Translations under genes and position numbers: made by a program
From: Flammeovirgaceae bacterium UBA2338
GTDB lineage: Bacteria > Bacteroidota > Bacteroidia > Cytophagales > Cyclobacteriaceae
NCBI GenBank assembly: GCA_002344795.1
Contig: DDUM01000002.1
Location: 62,650 to 126,649 of the forward strand
Direction of reading: 5' to 3'
Length of the DNA stretch: 64,000 nucleotides
The notes under the pieces: model-generated
Told to the model about the DNA's origin: nothing
What the model saw: the letters and a program-made list of their open reading frames with translations, nothing else
Database searches by the model: none
In this document: in pieces, positions 24,391 through 33,300 of the stretch
How the letters are laid out: the number at the start of each line of letters is the position of its first letter
Position numbering within the stretch: the stretch's first letter is position 1

Positions 24391-26175
24391 TCATGAAGGT
24401 TTCACCAGCCAAAAAATCGATTCATAATTAAATACAGTAAAAGAAAATATGTTTTCCATAGGTGATCCTGCAGGATGCGCTTTGTTGGTGGCATCGAAGG
24501 TGAGTTGCTTTACTTCTTTTCCGTCAATGGAAACTTTAAAGAGCTGAAAGTTTCCTTTTTCATCGGGTGCAATGTAGGCCACCCATTTCTGGTCATGGGA
24601 AAGGGCAATTCCTGAGTACAATTGATCACTGTTGAAGGAGTGGATTTTTTTACCGGGCTTTCCATCAATGGGCACAATGTGTATTTCCTTTAATTCCGGG
24701 TTGACTACATATTCAACCACCAGACTCTTGCTATTATTCATCCATTGAGAATCAGTAAAACTACCTTCTTCAAGACCAGGAGGTACCAATTCGATTTGTT
24801 CTGTAGTGGGCTCTCCACTTTCCTGATCGATCCCGATCAAAAAAAGTTTATTGATTCGATCTGATGTAGGTGCAGTGTTGGATACAATCCATTTACCATC
24901 AGGTGACCAACGGGGCCATCCTGTTTCATAACCGCCTTTAGAAAGCGGTTTTCCTTTTGATGCATCGTTGTTGGGTTGTATCCAAATGTCATCCGTGCCG
25001 TCAGCGTGGGTATGGAATGCAATCCATTTGTTATTGGGCGACCAGGCCATACCCTGATCTTCGGAATAGGAAGCGCGCACGACAACATCTGGTTTGTCCT
25101 TGGGTTGGTTCATATCAAAGTTGATATAACCAATTTCCTGAGTGATGTCTGGATAGTTCCTGTCATCCATTACTCTTCTCCAGTTGCCATAAGTAAAAGA
25201 GAGCAGTTTCCCATTGGGATGCCAGTGTGATATTTCTGACATGAATGTGGTAATTGGTTTTGACTCACCCCCATCGCCATCTACGGCAGCGATAAACACT
25301 TTGTAGTCTTGCAGTCTGAAAAGTACTGATCCGTCTTTGGCAACTGAAGGAGCGTAACTATCCCGGGAGAAGCTGGCCAGTTGAGTTCGTGATTTTGTTT
25401 CCAGATTGTATTTTTGTAGATCAATTACTTGTTTTTCATTGGCTAAACTGAAGTAGAGAAATTTTCCATCTGGTGAAAATGCAATGGGGCCGTAGCTCTC
25501 AGCTTTTATTTTTTCTGAATCCGCATTGGTGAGATCAAGTTGAATATAACGCTCCTCATTTTCTTCAACGATTCCAGCAAATGAACGAGTGGATGGATTC
25601 CACTGGATGGATTCTATGAGTTCTCTTTCAGCAACTACGGTTTCATTTTCACCATGGGCATCCATTATCCATAACTGTGTTTTTCCGTTTGTTTTGGAAA
25701 GACCTGCCACTTGCTTTCCATCTGAGGACCAGGTCAGGTCTTTAATATTTTCTCTTTCGATTTGCAGTGATTTGTCGGCATCATTAAAATTTCTTTTGTT
25801 GGGCCACAGAGGAGTGCCTTGTTTGGTTTGTAAATCATAGCTGTACCAATATTCCCTTTCACCACCGATTTCATACGTGATCAGTTGTTGACTATCGGGC
25901 AACCAGTTGAGTGTAATCACAAAGGTGCCATGCTTGTCTAATTCAAAAGTTGCACCTCCTACTACTTGTTGTATTGATATTTGTTTGCGATCGGAATAGG
26001 CAAAAAGTTTTCCGTCCGGTGATATCGCCCCAAACGGATCGCGATAAGCCACTGGGCCTTTTTGCTTTACCGCTTTTATGAATTGCATTTGCGGAACTTT
26101 TTGTTCCTGTGCTTTTTCAGTTTGACAACCCAGAAGAAAACAGAAAAGGATAAATAGTAAATTTTTTGATATCAT
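24391..26175 (-). CDS. TolB-like beta-propeller lipoprotein
   Basis: 594-aa envelope protein with a lipoprotein leader (MISKNLLFILFCFLLGCQTE). The rest is a series of WD40-like/TolB-type blades, each with an SPDGK or similar turn: AISPDGKLFAYSD, WSSDGKQVAGLSK, FSPDGKFLYFS, WSPNNKWIAFHTHADGTDDI, WSPDGKWIVSN, LSHDQKWVAYIAPDEKGN. It resembles the propeller half of S9 peptidases, but the alpha/beta-hydrolase domain is missing, so it is unlikely to be a protease. I chose ATG 26175 over TTG at 26187. One base separates it from the stop of the 51-aa gene before it. Confidence 0.85.
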   Translation of the reverse strand: MISKNLLFILFCFLLGCQTEKAQEQKVPQMQFIKAVKQKGPVAYRDPFGAISPDGKLFAYSDRKQISIQQVVGGATFELDKHGTFVITLNWLPDSQQLITYEIGGEREYWYSYDLQTKQGTPLWPNKRNFNDADKSLQIERENIKDLTWSSDGKQVAGLSKTNGKTQLWIMDAHGENETVVAERELIESIQWNPSTRSFAGIVEENEERYIQLDLTNADSEKIKAESYGPIAFSPDGKFLYFSLANEKQVIDLQKYNLETKSRTQLASFSRDSYAPSVAKDGSVLFRLQDYKVFIAAVDGDGGESKPITTFMSEISHWHPNGKLLSFTYGNWRRVMDDRNYPDITQEIGYINFDMNQPKDKPDVVVRASYSEDQGMAWSPNNKWIAFHTHADGTDDIWIQPNNDASKGKPLSKGGYETGWPRWSPDGKWIVSNTAPTSDRINKLFLIGIDQESGEPTTEQIELVPPGLEEGSFTDSQWMNNSKSLVVEYVVNPELKEIHIVPIDGKPGKKIHSFNSDQLYSGIALSHDQKWVAYIAPDEKGNFQLFKVSIDGKEVKQLTFDATNKAHPAGSPMENIFSFTVFNYESIFWLVKPS

Positions 26176-26176
26176 T

Positions 26177-26332
26177 TTAAAAGACAAAATAGAGGATAAT
26201 TAAAATAATCAATAGAATGGCTACCCACTTGAAGCCTGTACTATATTCCGCAAACTCGTAACCACAAATGTGGCAAACTTTATTTTTCACATCGGTTTCC
26301 ATCGCGCATGATGGACATTCTTTTGTTTTCAT
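26177..26332 (-). CDS. 51-aa zinc-ribbon membrane protein
   Basis: A very short gene, starting at the ATG complementary to 26330-26332 and ending with TAA at 26177. Residues 6-23 hold two cysteine pairs, CPSC and CHIC, a compact zinc ribbon (KECPSCAMETDVKNKVCHIC). A membrane anchor follows (WVAILLIILIILYFVF) and ends the protein. Its stop is separated by one base from the ATG of the propeller lipoprotein (TAAAATG), so translation is almost certainly coupled. I know no named family. Small zinc-ribbon plus single-helix proteins occur widely and may scaffold membrane complexes. The coding call rests on the motif, the anchor and the junction. Confidence 0.78.
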   Translation of the reverse strand: MKTKECPSCAMETDVKNKVCHICGYEFAEYSTGFKWVAILLIILIILYFVF

Positions 26333-26445
26333 TGAATTAATTCATTTATACACCATAGCTGATGCACTGGATCATTGTTAAAAATGGATAATTTAAATTT
26401 AATAAAAATCAGATGGTTAACAGTTGAATTGAAGATATTAGTGGT

Positions 26446-27375
26446 ATGGTAAAGAATACGCTGGCCTTTCTGATGATTATGATGCTTTTCGATACGTGTA
26501 AGCCACAGACTGAAAGTGAATCGAGATGGTGTGATCAATTGCCAAGGGAAGCCAATACACAATTTCAAAAATCGGAGTACTCAAATTATTGGTTTGAAGT
26601 ATACCAGGTGCAGGATAGCATTTATGCGATATACGAACCTTATCAATGGCAGGAAGTGATTTCTTATCTGATCATTGGAAATGAATTTGCGTTGTTATTT
26701 GATACCGGGAATGGAATTGGAGATATCAAGGAAGTGGTTAATAAAATCACTTCTTTGCCTATACGTGTACTTAACTCCCATTCGCATTATGATCATGTGG
26801 GGGGAAATGCAGATTTCGATTATATCTACGGGATGGATACGGAGTTTACCCGACTGAGAAAACAAGGACTGCCACATGAACGTGTTGCGGAAGAGGTCTC
26901 GCCAGAAGCGTTGTGCAAACCACTGCCCGAAGGTGTTATTGCTGAAGAACACAGTATCCAACCTTATGAAATTGATGAATATGTTGCCGAAGGCTTTACC
27001 ATTGATTTGGGTAATCGTTTACTAGAAGTGATTAGCATTCCGGGACATACCCCCGATGCGATAGGTTTGTGGGATAAGGAAAACAGATTGATGTGGACGG
27101 GTGATACCTTTTATCAAGGGGCAATTTGGTTGTTTGCCAAAGAAACCAATTTGACAGACTACAAGCGTTCAATCAGCAGGTTAGCGAAGATGTCGAAGTC
27201 GTTGAAGCATTTGCTGCCAGCGCATAATATACCATTGGTAGATCCATCATTGCTCACAGAGCTTGATGATGCGTTACTCCAAATTGAAAATAGTGAAGTA
27301 AAAGGAGTTGATTCAACAGATGGACGCATCCACTACACCTTTGAACATTTCACCATCCTTATGAATAAGGATTAG
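26446..27375 (+). CDS. Metallo-beta-lactamase-fold hydrolase, secreted or lipoprotein
   Basis: 309-aa MBL-fold metal-dependent hydrolase. The zinc-site motif is NSHSHYDHVGGNADF (HxHxDH), with a further His in ISIPGHTPDAIGL, Asp in MWTGDTFYQG and His in LLPAHNIPL. The leader MVKNTLAFLMIMMLFDTCK could be a signal peptide with a weak lipobox Cys. Substrates of this broad family include thioesters, lactones and beta-lactams and cannot be inferred. The stop codon overlaps the convergent aminotransferase gene's end by four bases. Confidence 0.88.
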   Translation: MVKNTLAFLMIMMLFDTCKPQTESESRWCDQLPREANTQFQKSEYSNYWFEVYQVQDSIYAIYEPYQWQEVISYLIIGNEFALLFDTGNGIGDIKEVVNKITSLPIRVLNSHSHYDHVGGNADFDYIYGMDTEFTRLRKQGLPHERVAEEVSPEALCKPLPEGVIAEEHSIQPYEIDEYVAEGFTIDLGNRLLEVISIPGHTPDAIGLWDKENRLMWTGDTFYQGAIWLFAKETNLTDYKRSISRLAKMSKSLKHLLPAHNIPLVDPSLLTELDDALLQIENSEVKGVDSTDGRIHYTFEHFTILMNKD

Positions 27376-28688
27376 GACTTTCTCTTGTTTTTTATAAACT
27401 GAGCTAACCTGTCCATGGCCACCTCTAATTCTTTCTGCGAAAAACAAGAGTGAACCAAACGGAACTGACCGTGTTGGGTATGACCAAATCCATTGCCAGG
27501 TGTAAGCAGGATGCCTGTCTGGTTGTACAAATCATTCCAAAGTTTGGTTTCAAGTGTTTGAGTATTTTCCTTCAAGAACTCGGATAAATCTAACCAAACA
27601 AAAAGACTTCCTTGTGCTGGCGCGTAGGGGACTTTGAGTCTTCTCAAAAGGCGAACAACAATGAGATAGTTTTCAGTGAGCAGTTGCTGATTCGTTTTGA
27701 TATACTTTTCAACAAAATCTTCATCACTGAAAACCAGTTCAAACATCCACTGTGTATAATTGGAAACCATGGAAGGGCCGTTCAAATTATGATAAGCCTC
27801 AATAAACGTTTTGTTAAGTGAATAGACCATACCCACCCGAAAACCCGATGCACCAAAATCTTTAGACAGTGCATACCAATGGTGCAGGTATTCGCTTTGT
27901 TTTTTTTGCATGATGTTGGCAAAGGAATAAAATGTCACAGGTGCAGGGTAATCATCTTTCAGTTCGGGGTGTTGTGTATTGATAAGTGATAGGCCATAAA
28001 TCTCATTGACGATCATATGGATATTGTGGGAGATACACCAATCGGCAAACTCATTCAGTTTTGATTGGGGATACATTCCACCGGTTGGGTTATCAGGATT
28101 AGTAATTACCAATATGCGAAATCGCTTTCCCTTGTTCTCAATATCTTTTAATGCTTTGTTAAGATGATCAACTGAAAGGAGTGGCCCGTTTTCTATATCC
28201 TTAATATGGTGGTGGGTGATGAGGTCATACCTTTCGAGACCTGATTTGTTTTGAATGTCTTGCTTATAAACCGGATAACACGGAGCGGGGAACACAGCTA
28301 CATCACCAGGCTCTCCCAAAATCCAGGAGGTAAGATCTATGACAGAGGTTGATCCGGCCGATAAAGCCAAATGCTCCGGATTGATTTTACATCCTGTTAA
28401 GAATTTCGAATAAAAGCTGGCGACTTTATCCCTAAAAGTGATAGACCCTGTGCTATTGGTATAGTTGGCCACCCAATTGGGTATCGCATGCTGGTTTGCC
28501 AATTGCATCATATGAGTTTTTAATATTGGCCAACTCAATTTATTCTCAGCGATATTCAGAGGGAAAGAGCCTTCCGGATTTTCCGTTTCGTGGTATAAAT
28601 TCTTTACAGCTTCGAAATATGCTTCAAAGTCGATGCGCAGAGCAGATTGAGATGCAGTTTGACCACGTTGGGAAAGTGAATTATTCAA
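27372..28688 (-). CDS. Pyridoxal-phosphate aminotransferase, class I/II
   Basis: 438-aa fold-type I PLP enzyme. The cofactor lysine is in ALSKDFGASGFRVGMVYS, and other class I landmarks are AGSTSVIDLTSWILGEPGD, ITNPDNPTGGMYP (Asn near the pyridine ring) and the C-terminal arginine region GQFRLVHSCFS. The SKDFG..GFRVG pattern and the overall length of about 435 resemble ACC-synthase-like aminotransferases rather than AspC. The amino acid substrate is unknown. It is divergent from the TetR-led transport operon and shares the 140-base intergenic region that holds the TetR operator. Confidence 0.88.
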   Translation of the reverse strand: MNNSLSQRGQTASQSALRIDFEAYFEAVKNLYHETENPEGSFPLNIAENKLSWPILKTHMMQLANQHAIPNWVANYTNSTGSITFRDKVASFYSKFLTGCKINPEHLALSAGSTSVIDLTSWILGEPGDVAVFPAPCYPVYKQDIQNKSGLERYDLITHHHIKDIENGPLLSVDHLNKALKDIENKGKRFRILVITNPDNPTGGMYPQSKLNEFADWCISHNIHMIVNEIYGLSLINTQHPELKDDYPAPVTFYSFANIMQKKQSEYLHHWYALSKDFGASGFRVGMVYSLNKTFIEAYHNLNGPSMVSNYTQWMFELVFSDEDFVEKYIKTNQQLLTENYLIVVRLLRRLKVPYAPAQGSLFVWLDLSEFLKENTQTLETKLWNDLYNQTGILLTPGNGFGHTQHGQFRLVHSCFSQKELEVAMDRLAQFIKNKRKS

Positions 28689-28801
28689 TGGTGAATCGAG
28701 TTTGAAATAAATGATTGCTGAATGCTAAAGTATGGATAATGCCGGTGAACGAATACTTTTTTACTTCAGAGATTTGTAATTCCACACAACCTTATTTAAT
28801 A

Positions 28802-28821
28802 TTGACCGACCGTTCAGTCAA
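28802..28821. promoter_or_regulatory. Palindromic TetR operator
   Basis: TTGACCGACCGTTCAGTCAA is an imperfect palindrome with 8 of 10 base pairs symmetric. It contains the GACCGACCGTTCAGTC-like core commonly found at TetR/AcrR-type operators. It ends seven bases before the start of the tetR gene at 28829, so bound repressor would block transcription or initiation of its own operon. Confidence 0.75.
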
Positions 28822-28828
28822 AAACATC

Positions 28829-29410
28829 ATGAGCCCCAGGACACCATCTAAAAATGAGGAAATCAGGCAGGAAAGCATGAAAAGGATCAAGGAGGCCGCT
28901 TTTTCTTTGATTGCAAAGCAAGGTTATGATGCTACCAGCATAGCTCAAATCGCAAAAGAGGCTGGCGTTTCGAAAGGGTTGATGTACAACTATTTTGAAA
29001 GCAAAGAAGATTTATTGGAAAAATTAGTGACTGATGCCATGAAGGAAGGTGATCATGTGATTGCGCAGCTGCTGAATGAAGATCCATCGATTACCTTAAG
29101 AAACATAATCAAGTGGTTTTTCAAAGAACTCAGGGAACGACCAGAATACTGGAGGTTGATGACCGAACTCACTTTCAGAATAGACAAGTTTAAATTTGTT
29201 CATGACATGGCCACTGAAAAAATGAAGGGGTACACTGTATTCATAAAGGAGTTGCTAGTGAAAATAGATTATCCAAACCCTGAGGGTGAATCCAAATTAG
29301 TAGGTGCGATCTTTGATGGTATAGCGATACAATATCTCGTAATCAGAGATGATTACCCTTTGGTGGAAATGGAAAAATTTTTGATTGACAAATATTGCAG
29401 AAAAAAGTAA
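28829..29410 (+). CDS. TetR/AcrR-family transcription regulator
   Basis: 193-aa repressor. The N-terminal helix-turn-helix is classic: RIKEAAFSLIAKQGYDATSI, IAQIAKEAGVSKGLMYNYFE, then SKEDLLEKLV. The C-terminal helical domain (SITLRNIIKWFFKELRERPE onward) would bind the inducer. I chose ATG 28829 (MSPRTPSKNEE) since an upstream in-frame start would place the DNA operator inside the coding region. It heads an operon of six genes that encode a trans-envelope transport system, four bases before the next gene. A palindromic operator overlaps its 5' end, so autorepression is likely. Confidence 0.93.
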   Translation: MSPRTPSKNEEIRQESMKRIKEAAFSLIAKQGYDATSIAQIAKEAGVSKGLMYNYFESKEDLLEKLVTDAMKEGDHVIAQLLNEDPSITLRNIIKWFFKELRERPEYWRLMTELTFRIDKFKFVHDMATEKMKGYTVFIKELLVKIDYPNPEGESKLVGAIFDGIAIQYLVIRDDYPLVEMEKFLIDKYCRKK

Positions 29411-29414
29411 TAGT

Positions 29415-30152
29415 ATGAGAGTAATAATAATTGCAATGGTTTTGATTGGCTTTCAGGCGAATGCGCAAACGGCAAAGGAAATAATGCAGCGCGTAGATGA
29501 AAAAGTGAGAGGAACATCTAACAGTTCTGAAATGAAGATGACCATCGTTCGCCCTGACTGGAAAAGAGAAATAACTATGAAAGGCTGGTCGTTGGGAACA
29601 GAGTATAGCCTGATTTTGATCACGGGACCAGCAAGAGACAAAGGGCAAGCTTTCTTAAAGCGCGACAATGAAATGTGGAACTGGCAACCGTCCATTGATC
29701 GGGTAGTTAAACTTCCGCCATCGATGATGTTACAATCCTGGATGGGATCAGATTTTACCAATGATGATTTGGTAAAGGAATCTTCTATTGTGAATGACTA
29801 TAATCATAGTTTGGAACAGGATTCAGTCATCAATGGAACAACGGTTTATAAAGTTGTGCTTACACCGAAACCGGATGCGCCAGTGGTGTGGGGAAAAGTA
29901 GTGTGCTATGTTGATAAAAAGGAATACAACCAATTGCTGGTAAAATACTATGATGAGGATGACTACCTGGTAAATACTATGGTGCTTTCGGAAATCAAAG
30001 AAATGGGAGGAAGGCGAATTCCTACCAGGTTGGAAATGATTCCTGCTGATAATCCAAGACAACGAACAGTAATTGAATACCAGAATCAGGAATTTAACAT
30101 TGGATTGAAAGAAAGTTTTTTCTCGATGCAAAACATGAAAAGAGTTAGATAG
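29415..30152 (+). CDS. LolA-like outer-membrane lipoprotein-sorting protein
   Basis: 245-aa periplasmic protein with a signal peptide (MRVIIIAMVLIGFQANAQ) and a LolA-like fold of the PF17131 group. The early helix AKEIMQRVDEKVRGT is followed by strands such as SEMKMTIVRPDWKREITMKG, LILITGPARDKGQAFLKRD, and MWNWQPSIDRVVKLPPSMML. LolA proteins carry lipids or lipoproteins across the periplasm in a hydrophobic half-barrel. This subgroup usually neighbours exporters rather than the canonical Lol genes. It lies four bases after tetR and three bases before the first permease. Confidence 0.87.
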   Translation: MRVIIIAMVLIGFQANAQTAKEIMQRVDEKVRGTSNSSEMKMTIVRPDWKREITMKGWSLGTEYSLILITGPARDKGQAFLKRDNEMWNWQPSIDRVVKLPPSMMLQSWMGSDFTNDDLVKESSIVNDYNHSLEQDSVINGTTVYKVVLTPKPDAPVVWGKVVCYVDKKEYNQLLVKYYDEDDYLVNTMVLSEIKEMGGRRIPTRLEMIPADNPRQRTVIEYQNQEFNIGLKESFFSMQNMKRVR

Positions 30153-30155
30153 GCT

Positions 30156-31373
30156 ATGTATACGACATTGGCATGGAGAAATATTTGGAGAAATAAAAGG
30201 AGATCGTTGATCACGATTCTCTCCATCACCTTTGCGGTGTTGCTGGCCTGTGTGATGCGGTCAATGCAATTAGGATCCTATGGTCGCATGATTGAAAATT
30301 CTGTTCGGTTTTATACAGGATACATTCAAATTCACAAAGACGGTTATTGGAATGATAAAGTAATTGACAATAGCTTTGTTTACGACCCTGAAAAACTATC
30401 AGAAGTCAATCAATTAAAAGGCGTCCAGACTTTTGTGCCAAGACTGGAGTCCTTTGCGCTTTCCTCTTTTAAAAATCAAACCAAAGGAGCATTGATAATG
30501 GGTGTAGACCCAGAACGTGAGGATGAACTCACCAGAGTCAAAAGTAAGGTGGTGACAGGTAGGTACCTGAAACCAGGCGATGAAGGAATTCTGGTGTCTC
30601 AAGGCTTGGCCAATTATCTCAAAGTGAGTGTCGGTGATACAGTGGTATTGTTGGGCCAGGGATATCGCGGTGCCAATGCAGCTGGTTTATTTCCTGTGCG
30701 CGGAATTGTGAAGTTTGCTATGCCACAGCAGAACAATCAATTGGTGTATATGGATTTGGCAAAGGCACAATGGTTTTATGCGGCTGATCAATTGATTACC
30801 AGTGTGGCCCTTGTTATTGATGATCCAGATGATGCTCCAAAAATTACCCGACAGGTTGAGGAAATATTCAGCGGAGGTTCTTATGAGGTGATGGACTGGA
30901 AAGAATTGGTTCCCGACCTTGTGCAAAGCATCGAATTGGATAACATCAGCGGAAAAGTAATGCTGTGGATTCTTTATCTCGTAATAGGTTTTGGCATGTT
31001 TGGAACGTATTTAATGATGACAGCCGAACGGCAATATGAGTTTGGCGTGATGATATCCGTGGGAATGAAACGATTACAATTACAAACTATCGTTTTGTTG
31101 GAAATTACTTTTATGACATCCATTGGAGTTTTAGTGGGAATAATGCTCAGCTTGCCAGCACTTACCTACTTTCATTTCAATCCTATTTACTTTGGTGCAG
31201 AAGCTGCTAAGGCCATTGAAAAATTTGGAGTGGAAGCAGTTTATGCTTTCTCCTTAGATCCTGTGATTTTCACGAATCAGGCTTATGCCATTTTTATAAT
31301 GGCCATTGTGTTGGCAGGCTACCCTATATGGTCTATTCATAAGATGAGACCAGTCGAATCCATGAGGCCTTAA
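30156..31373 (+). CDS. ABC transporter permease, FtsX/LolCE type
   Basis: 405-aa permease of the MacB/LolCE/FtsX group. It has an N-terminal helix after a basic start (WRNIWRNKRRSLITILSITF), a large periplasmic domain (residues about 45-265), and three C-terminal helices (VMLWILYLVIGFGMFGTYLM, TIVLLEITFMTSIGVLVGIM, AIFIMAIVLAGYPIWSIHKM). Such mechanotransmission transporters do not move substrate through the membrane; they work on periplasmic cargo. It pairs with the next gene, which has the same start motif, and with the ATPase at 32614. Confidence 0.92.
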   Translation: MYTTLAWRNIWRNKRRSLITILSITFAVLLACVMRSMQLGSYGRMIENSVRFYTGYIQIHKDGYWNDKVIDNSFVYDPEKLSEVNQLKGVQTFVPRLESFALSSFKNQTKGALIMGVDPEREDELTRVKSKVVTGRYLKPGDEGILVSQGLANYLKVSVGDTVVLLGQGYRGANAAGLFPVRGIVKFAMPQQNNQLVYMDLAKAQWFYAADQLITSVALVIDDPDDAPKITRQVEEIFSGGSYEVMDWKELVPDLVQSIELDNISGKVMLWILYLVIGFGMFGTYLMMTAERQYEFGVMISVGMKRLQLQTIVLLEITFMTSIGVLVGIMLSLPALTYFHFNPIYFGAEAAKAIEKFGVEAVYAFSLDPVIFTNQAYAIFIMAIVLAGYPIWSIHKMRPVESMRP

Positions 31374-31383
31374 TGAATTAAGT

Positions 31384-32598
31384 ATGATCGCAATTATCGC
31401 TTGGAGAAATGTTTGGAGAAATAAGGGAAGAAGCCTGGTAGTAATTGGTGCCATGACCGTAGGTATTTGGGCATTGACTTTTGCAGGTGGGTTTATGCAA
31501 AGCTTTCTTACCAGCTACATAGAGTCAGCTATTAGACATGAAACATCTAACGGCCAGGTACATCATCCGGAATTCACGCAGGATTATGACATTCAATACA
31601 ACATCAAAGATTATGAATCCATACTAGGATTTTTAAAACAATCGGAGGTAGTTGAGTCTGTTACCACCCGCTCGCTGGTGAACGGTATGATTTCTTCATC
31701 CCGACAGGCAACCGGTGTAAAGATCATTGGTATTAATCCTGAAGAAGAGGCAAAAGTTACAGCCCTCAACACCTTAATAAGTGAGGGTACTTATTTTGAA
31801 GGTATTTCCCGTAATCCGGTATTGATTGGCAACAAGCTGGCAGAAAAACTAAAAGTAAATGTGAGATCCAAGGTGGTGCTTACCTTTCAGGATATTGAAG
31901 GAAATATTACCGCAGGAAGCTTTAGAGTGGCAGGTATTCTTAATGCTTCATCCGTTGCCATTAGCGAATCATCAGCCTATGTGCTCAAATCAGATTTGAA
32001 CCGATTGCTAAACATTGGCGACAACATTCATGAGATTGCCTACACCACTGTTACCGGAACAGATGATGAAGCTTTGGCAAATAGAATTCAAACTAATTTT
32101 GAAAATGACAAAGTGGAAAGTTGGAAAGAAATATCCCCAGCTTTGGTATTTATGGAGCAAATGATGGCATCCATGTTAAAAATATTGATCATCATTATTA
32201 TGTCTGCCCTCGCATTTGGCATTATCAATACCATGTTGATGGCAGTGCTGGAAAGGATAAGGGAGTTGGGGATGTTGATGGCATTGGGTATGAAGCGGGC
32301 AAAAGTGTTTTTGATGATCATAGTAGAAACAATTTATTTATCTACCGTGGGAGGCCCTGTAGGATTGTTCATTGGTTACGCCACGATTTCATATTTAGGA
32401 AAGGTAGGAATTGATCTCACTGATTATTCTGAGGGGCTTGAGGCAATAGGTTATAACAGCATTTTATATCCATTATTACAGCCGATGGACTATGTGCAAA
32501 TTGTGATCGGTGTAATCATGACCGCATTTTTGGCGTCCATTTATCCAGCGTGGAAAGCCATCAAATTGAAACCCATTGACGCATTACATGCGATTTAA
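31384..32598 (+). CDS. ABC transporter permease, FtsX/LolCE type (second)
   Basis: 404-aa permease paralogous to the preceding one: both begin with a WRNVWRNKGRSL-like basic motif before the first helix. A large periplasmic part (residues about 45-255) precedes the helices ILIIIIMSALAFGIINTMLM, FLMIIVETIYLSTVGGPVGL and VIGVIMTAFLASIYPAWKAI. The conserved RIRELGMLMALGMKR loop between the helices contacts the ATPase in LolCE/MacB proteins. A heterodimer of this and the preceding protein, as in LolC-LolE, is the simplest reading. Ten bases separate the genes. Confidence 0.93.
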   Translation: MIAIIAWRNVWRNKGRSLVVIGAMTVGIWALTFAGGFMQSFLTSYIESAIRHETSNGQVHHPEFTQDYDIQYNIKDYESILGFLKQSEVVESVTTRSLVNGMISSSRQATGVKIIGINPEEEAKVTALNTLISEGTYFEGISRNPVLIGNKLAEKLKVNVRSKVVLTFQDIEGNITAGSFRVAGILNASSVAISESSAYVLKSDLNRLLNIGDNIHEIAYTTVTGTDDEALANRIQTNFENDKVESWKEISPALVFMEQMMASMLKILIIIIMSALAFGIINTMLMAVLERIRELGMLMALGMKRAKVFLMIIVETIYLSTVGGPVGLFIGYATISYLGKVGIDLTDYSEGLEAIGYNSILYPLLQPMDYVQIVIGVIMTAFLASIYPAWKAIKLKPIDALHAI

Positions 32599-32613
32599 AA
32601 ACACGAAATACAG

Positions 32614-33300
32614 ATGTCAACGATAATTAAAGCAATCAACATTTCTAAAGTTTACCACAAGTCTACTGTCCCGGTCCACGCAGTCAATAATTTGAGCTTG
32701 AATATTGAGGAAGGTGAGTTTACTGCGATAGTTGGACCTTCGGGATGCGGTAAGACTACGCTGTTAAATATTCTGGGTGGACTCGATCAGCCAACTGAAG
32801 GAAAAGTAGAGGTGGATGGTACTGACATTTCCAGTATGAAAGACAGTGAGCTGATCGATTTTAGATTGAGAAATATTGGTTTTGTTTTTCAGGCTTACAA
32901 CCTGATCCCGGTGTTGACGGCACGTGAAAATGTAGAATTTATCATGTTGCTACAGAAACGAAATAAAAAGGAAAGACATGACAGAGCGATGGAATTGTTA
33001 GAAAGTATGGATATCGCGGACAAAGCCAACAGTAAACCTTCTCAACTATCTGGTGGGCAGCAGCAGCGCGTGGCGGTAGCGAGGGCATTGGCCTCCAAAC
33101 CACGCTTTATACTGGCTGATGAACCGACTGCCAATTTGGATTCCTCATCAACAAACAACCTCCTGGACTTAATGGCCAAAATGAATGAGGAACAGAAGGC
33201 AACATTTATTTTTTCTACTCACGATCAACGTGTAATGGACAAAGCGAGGCGTATCGTTACGCTGGAAGATGGAGCTATTGTTTCTGATGTGAAGCGTTAA
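32614..33300 (+). CDS. ABC transporter ATP-binding protein, LolD/MacB type
   Basis: 228-aa ATPase. Motifs: Walker A VGPSGCGKTTLLNILGG, Q-loop VFQAYNLIPVLTARENV, signature LSGGQQQRVAVARAL, Walker B RFILADEPTANLDS and H-loop FSTHDQRVM. The PTANLDS ending and the long Q-loop segment fit the LolD/FtsE/MacB-type group, which pairs with FtsX-type permeases. It will power the two preceding permeases. Its TAA stop overlaps the ATG of the outer-membrane gene by one base (TAATG), so the last two genes are translationally coupled. Confidence 0.95.
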   Translation: MSTIIKAINISKVYHKSTVPVHAVNNLSLNIEEGEFTAIVGPSGCGKTTLLNILGGLDQPTEGKVEVDGTDISSMKDSELIDFRLRNIGFVFQAYNLIPVLTARENVEFIMLLQKRNKKERHDRAMELLESMDIADKANSKPSQLSGGQQQRVAVARALASKPRFILADEPTANLDSSSTNNLLDLMAKMNEEQKATFIFSTHDQRVMDKARRIVTLEDGAIVSDVKR

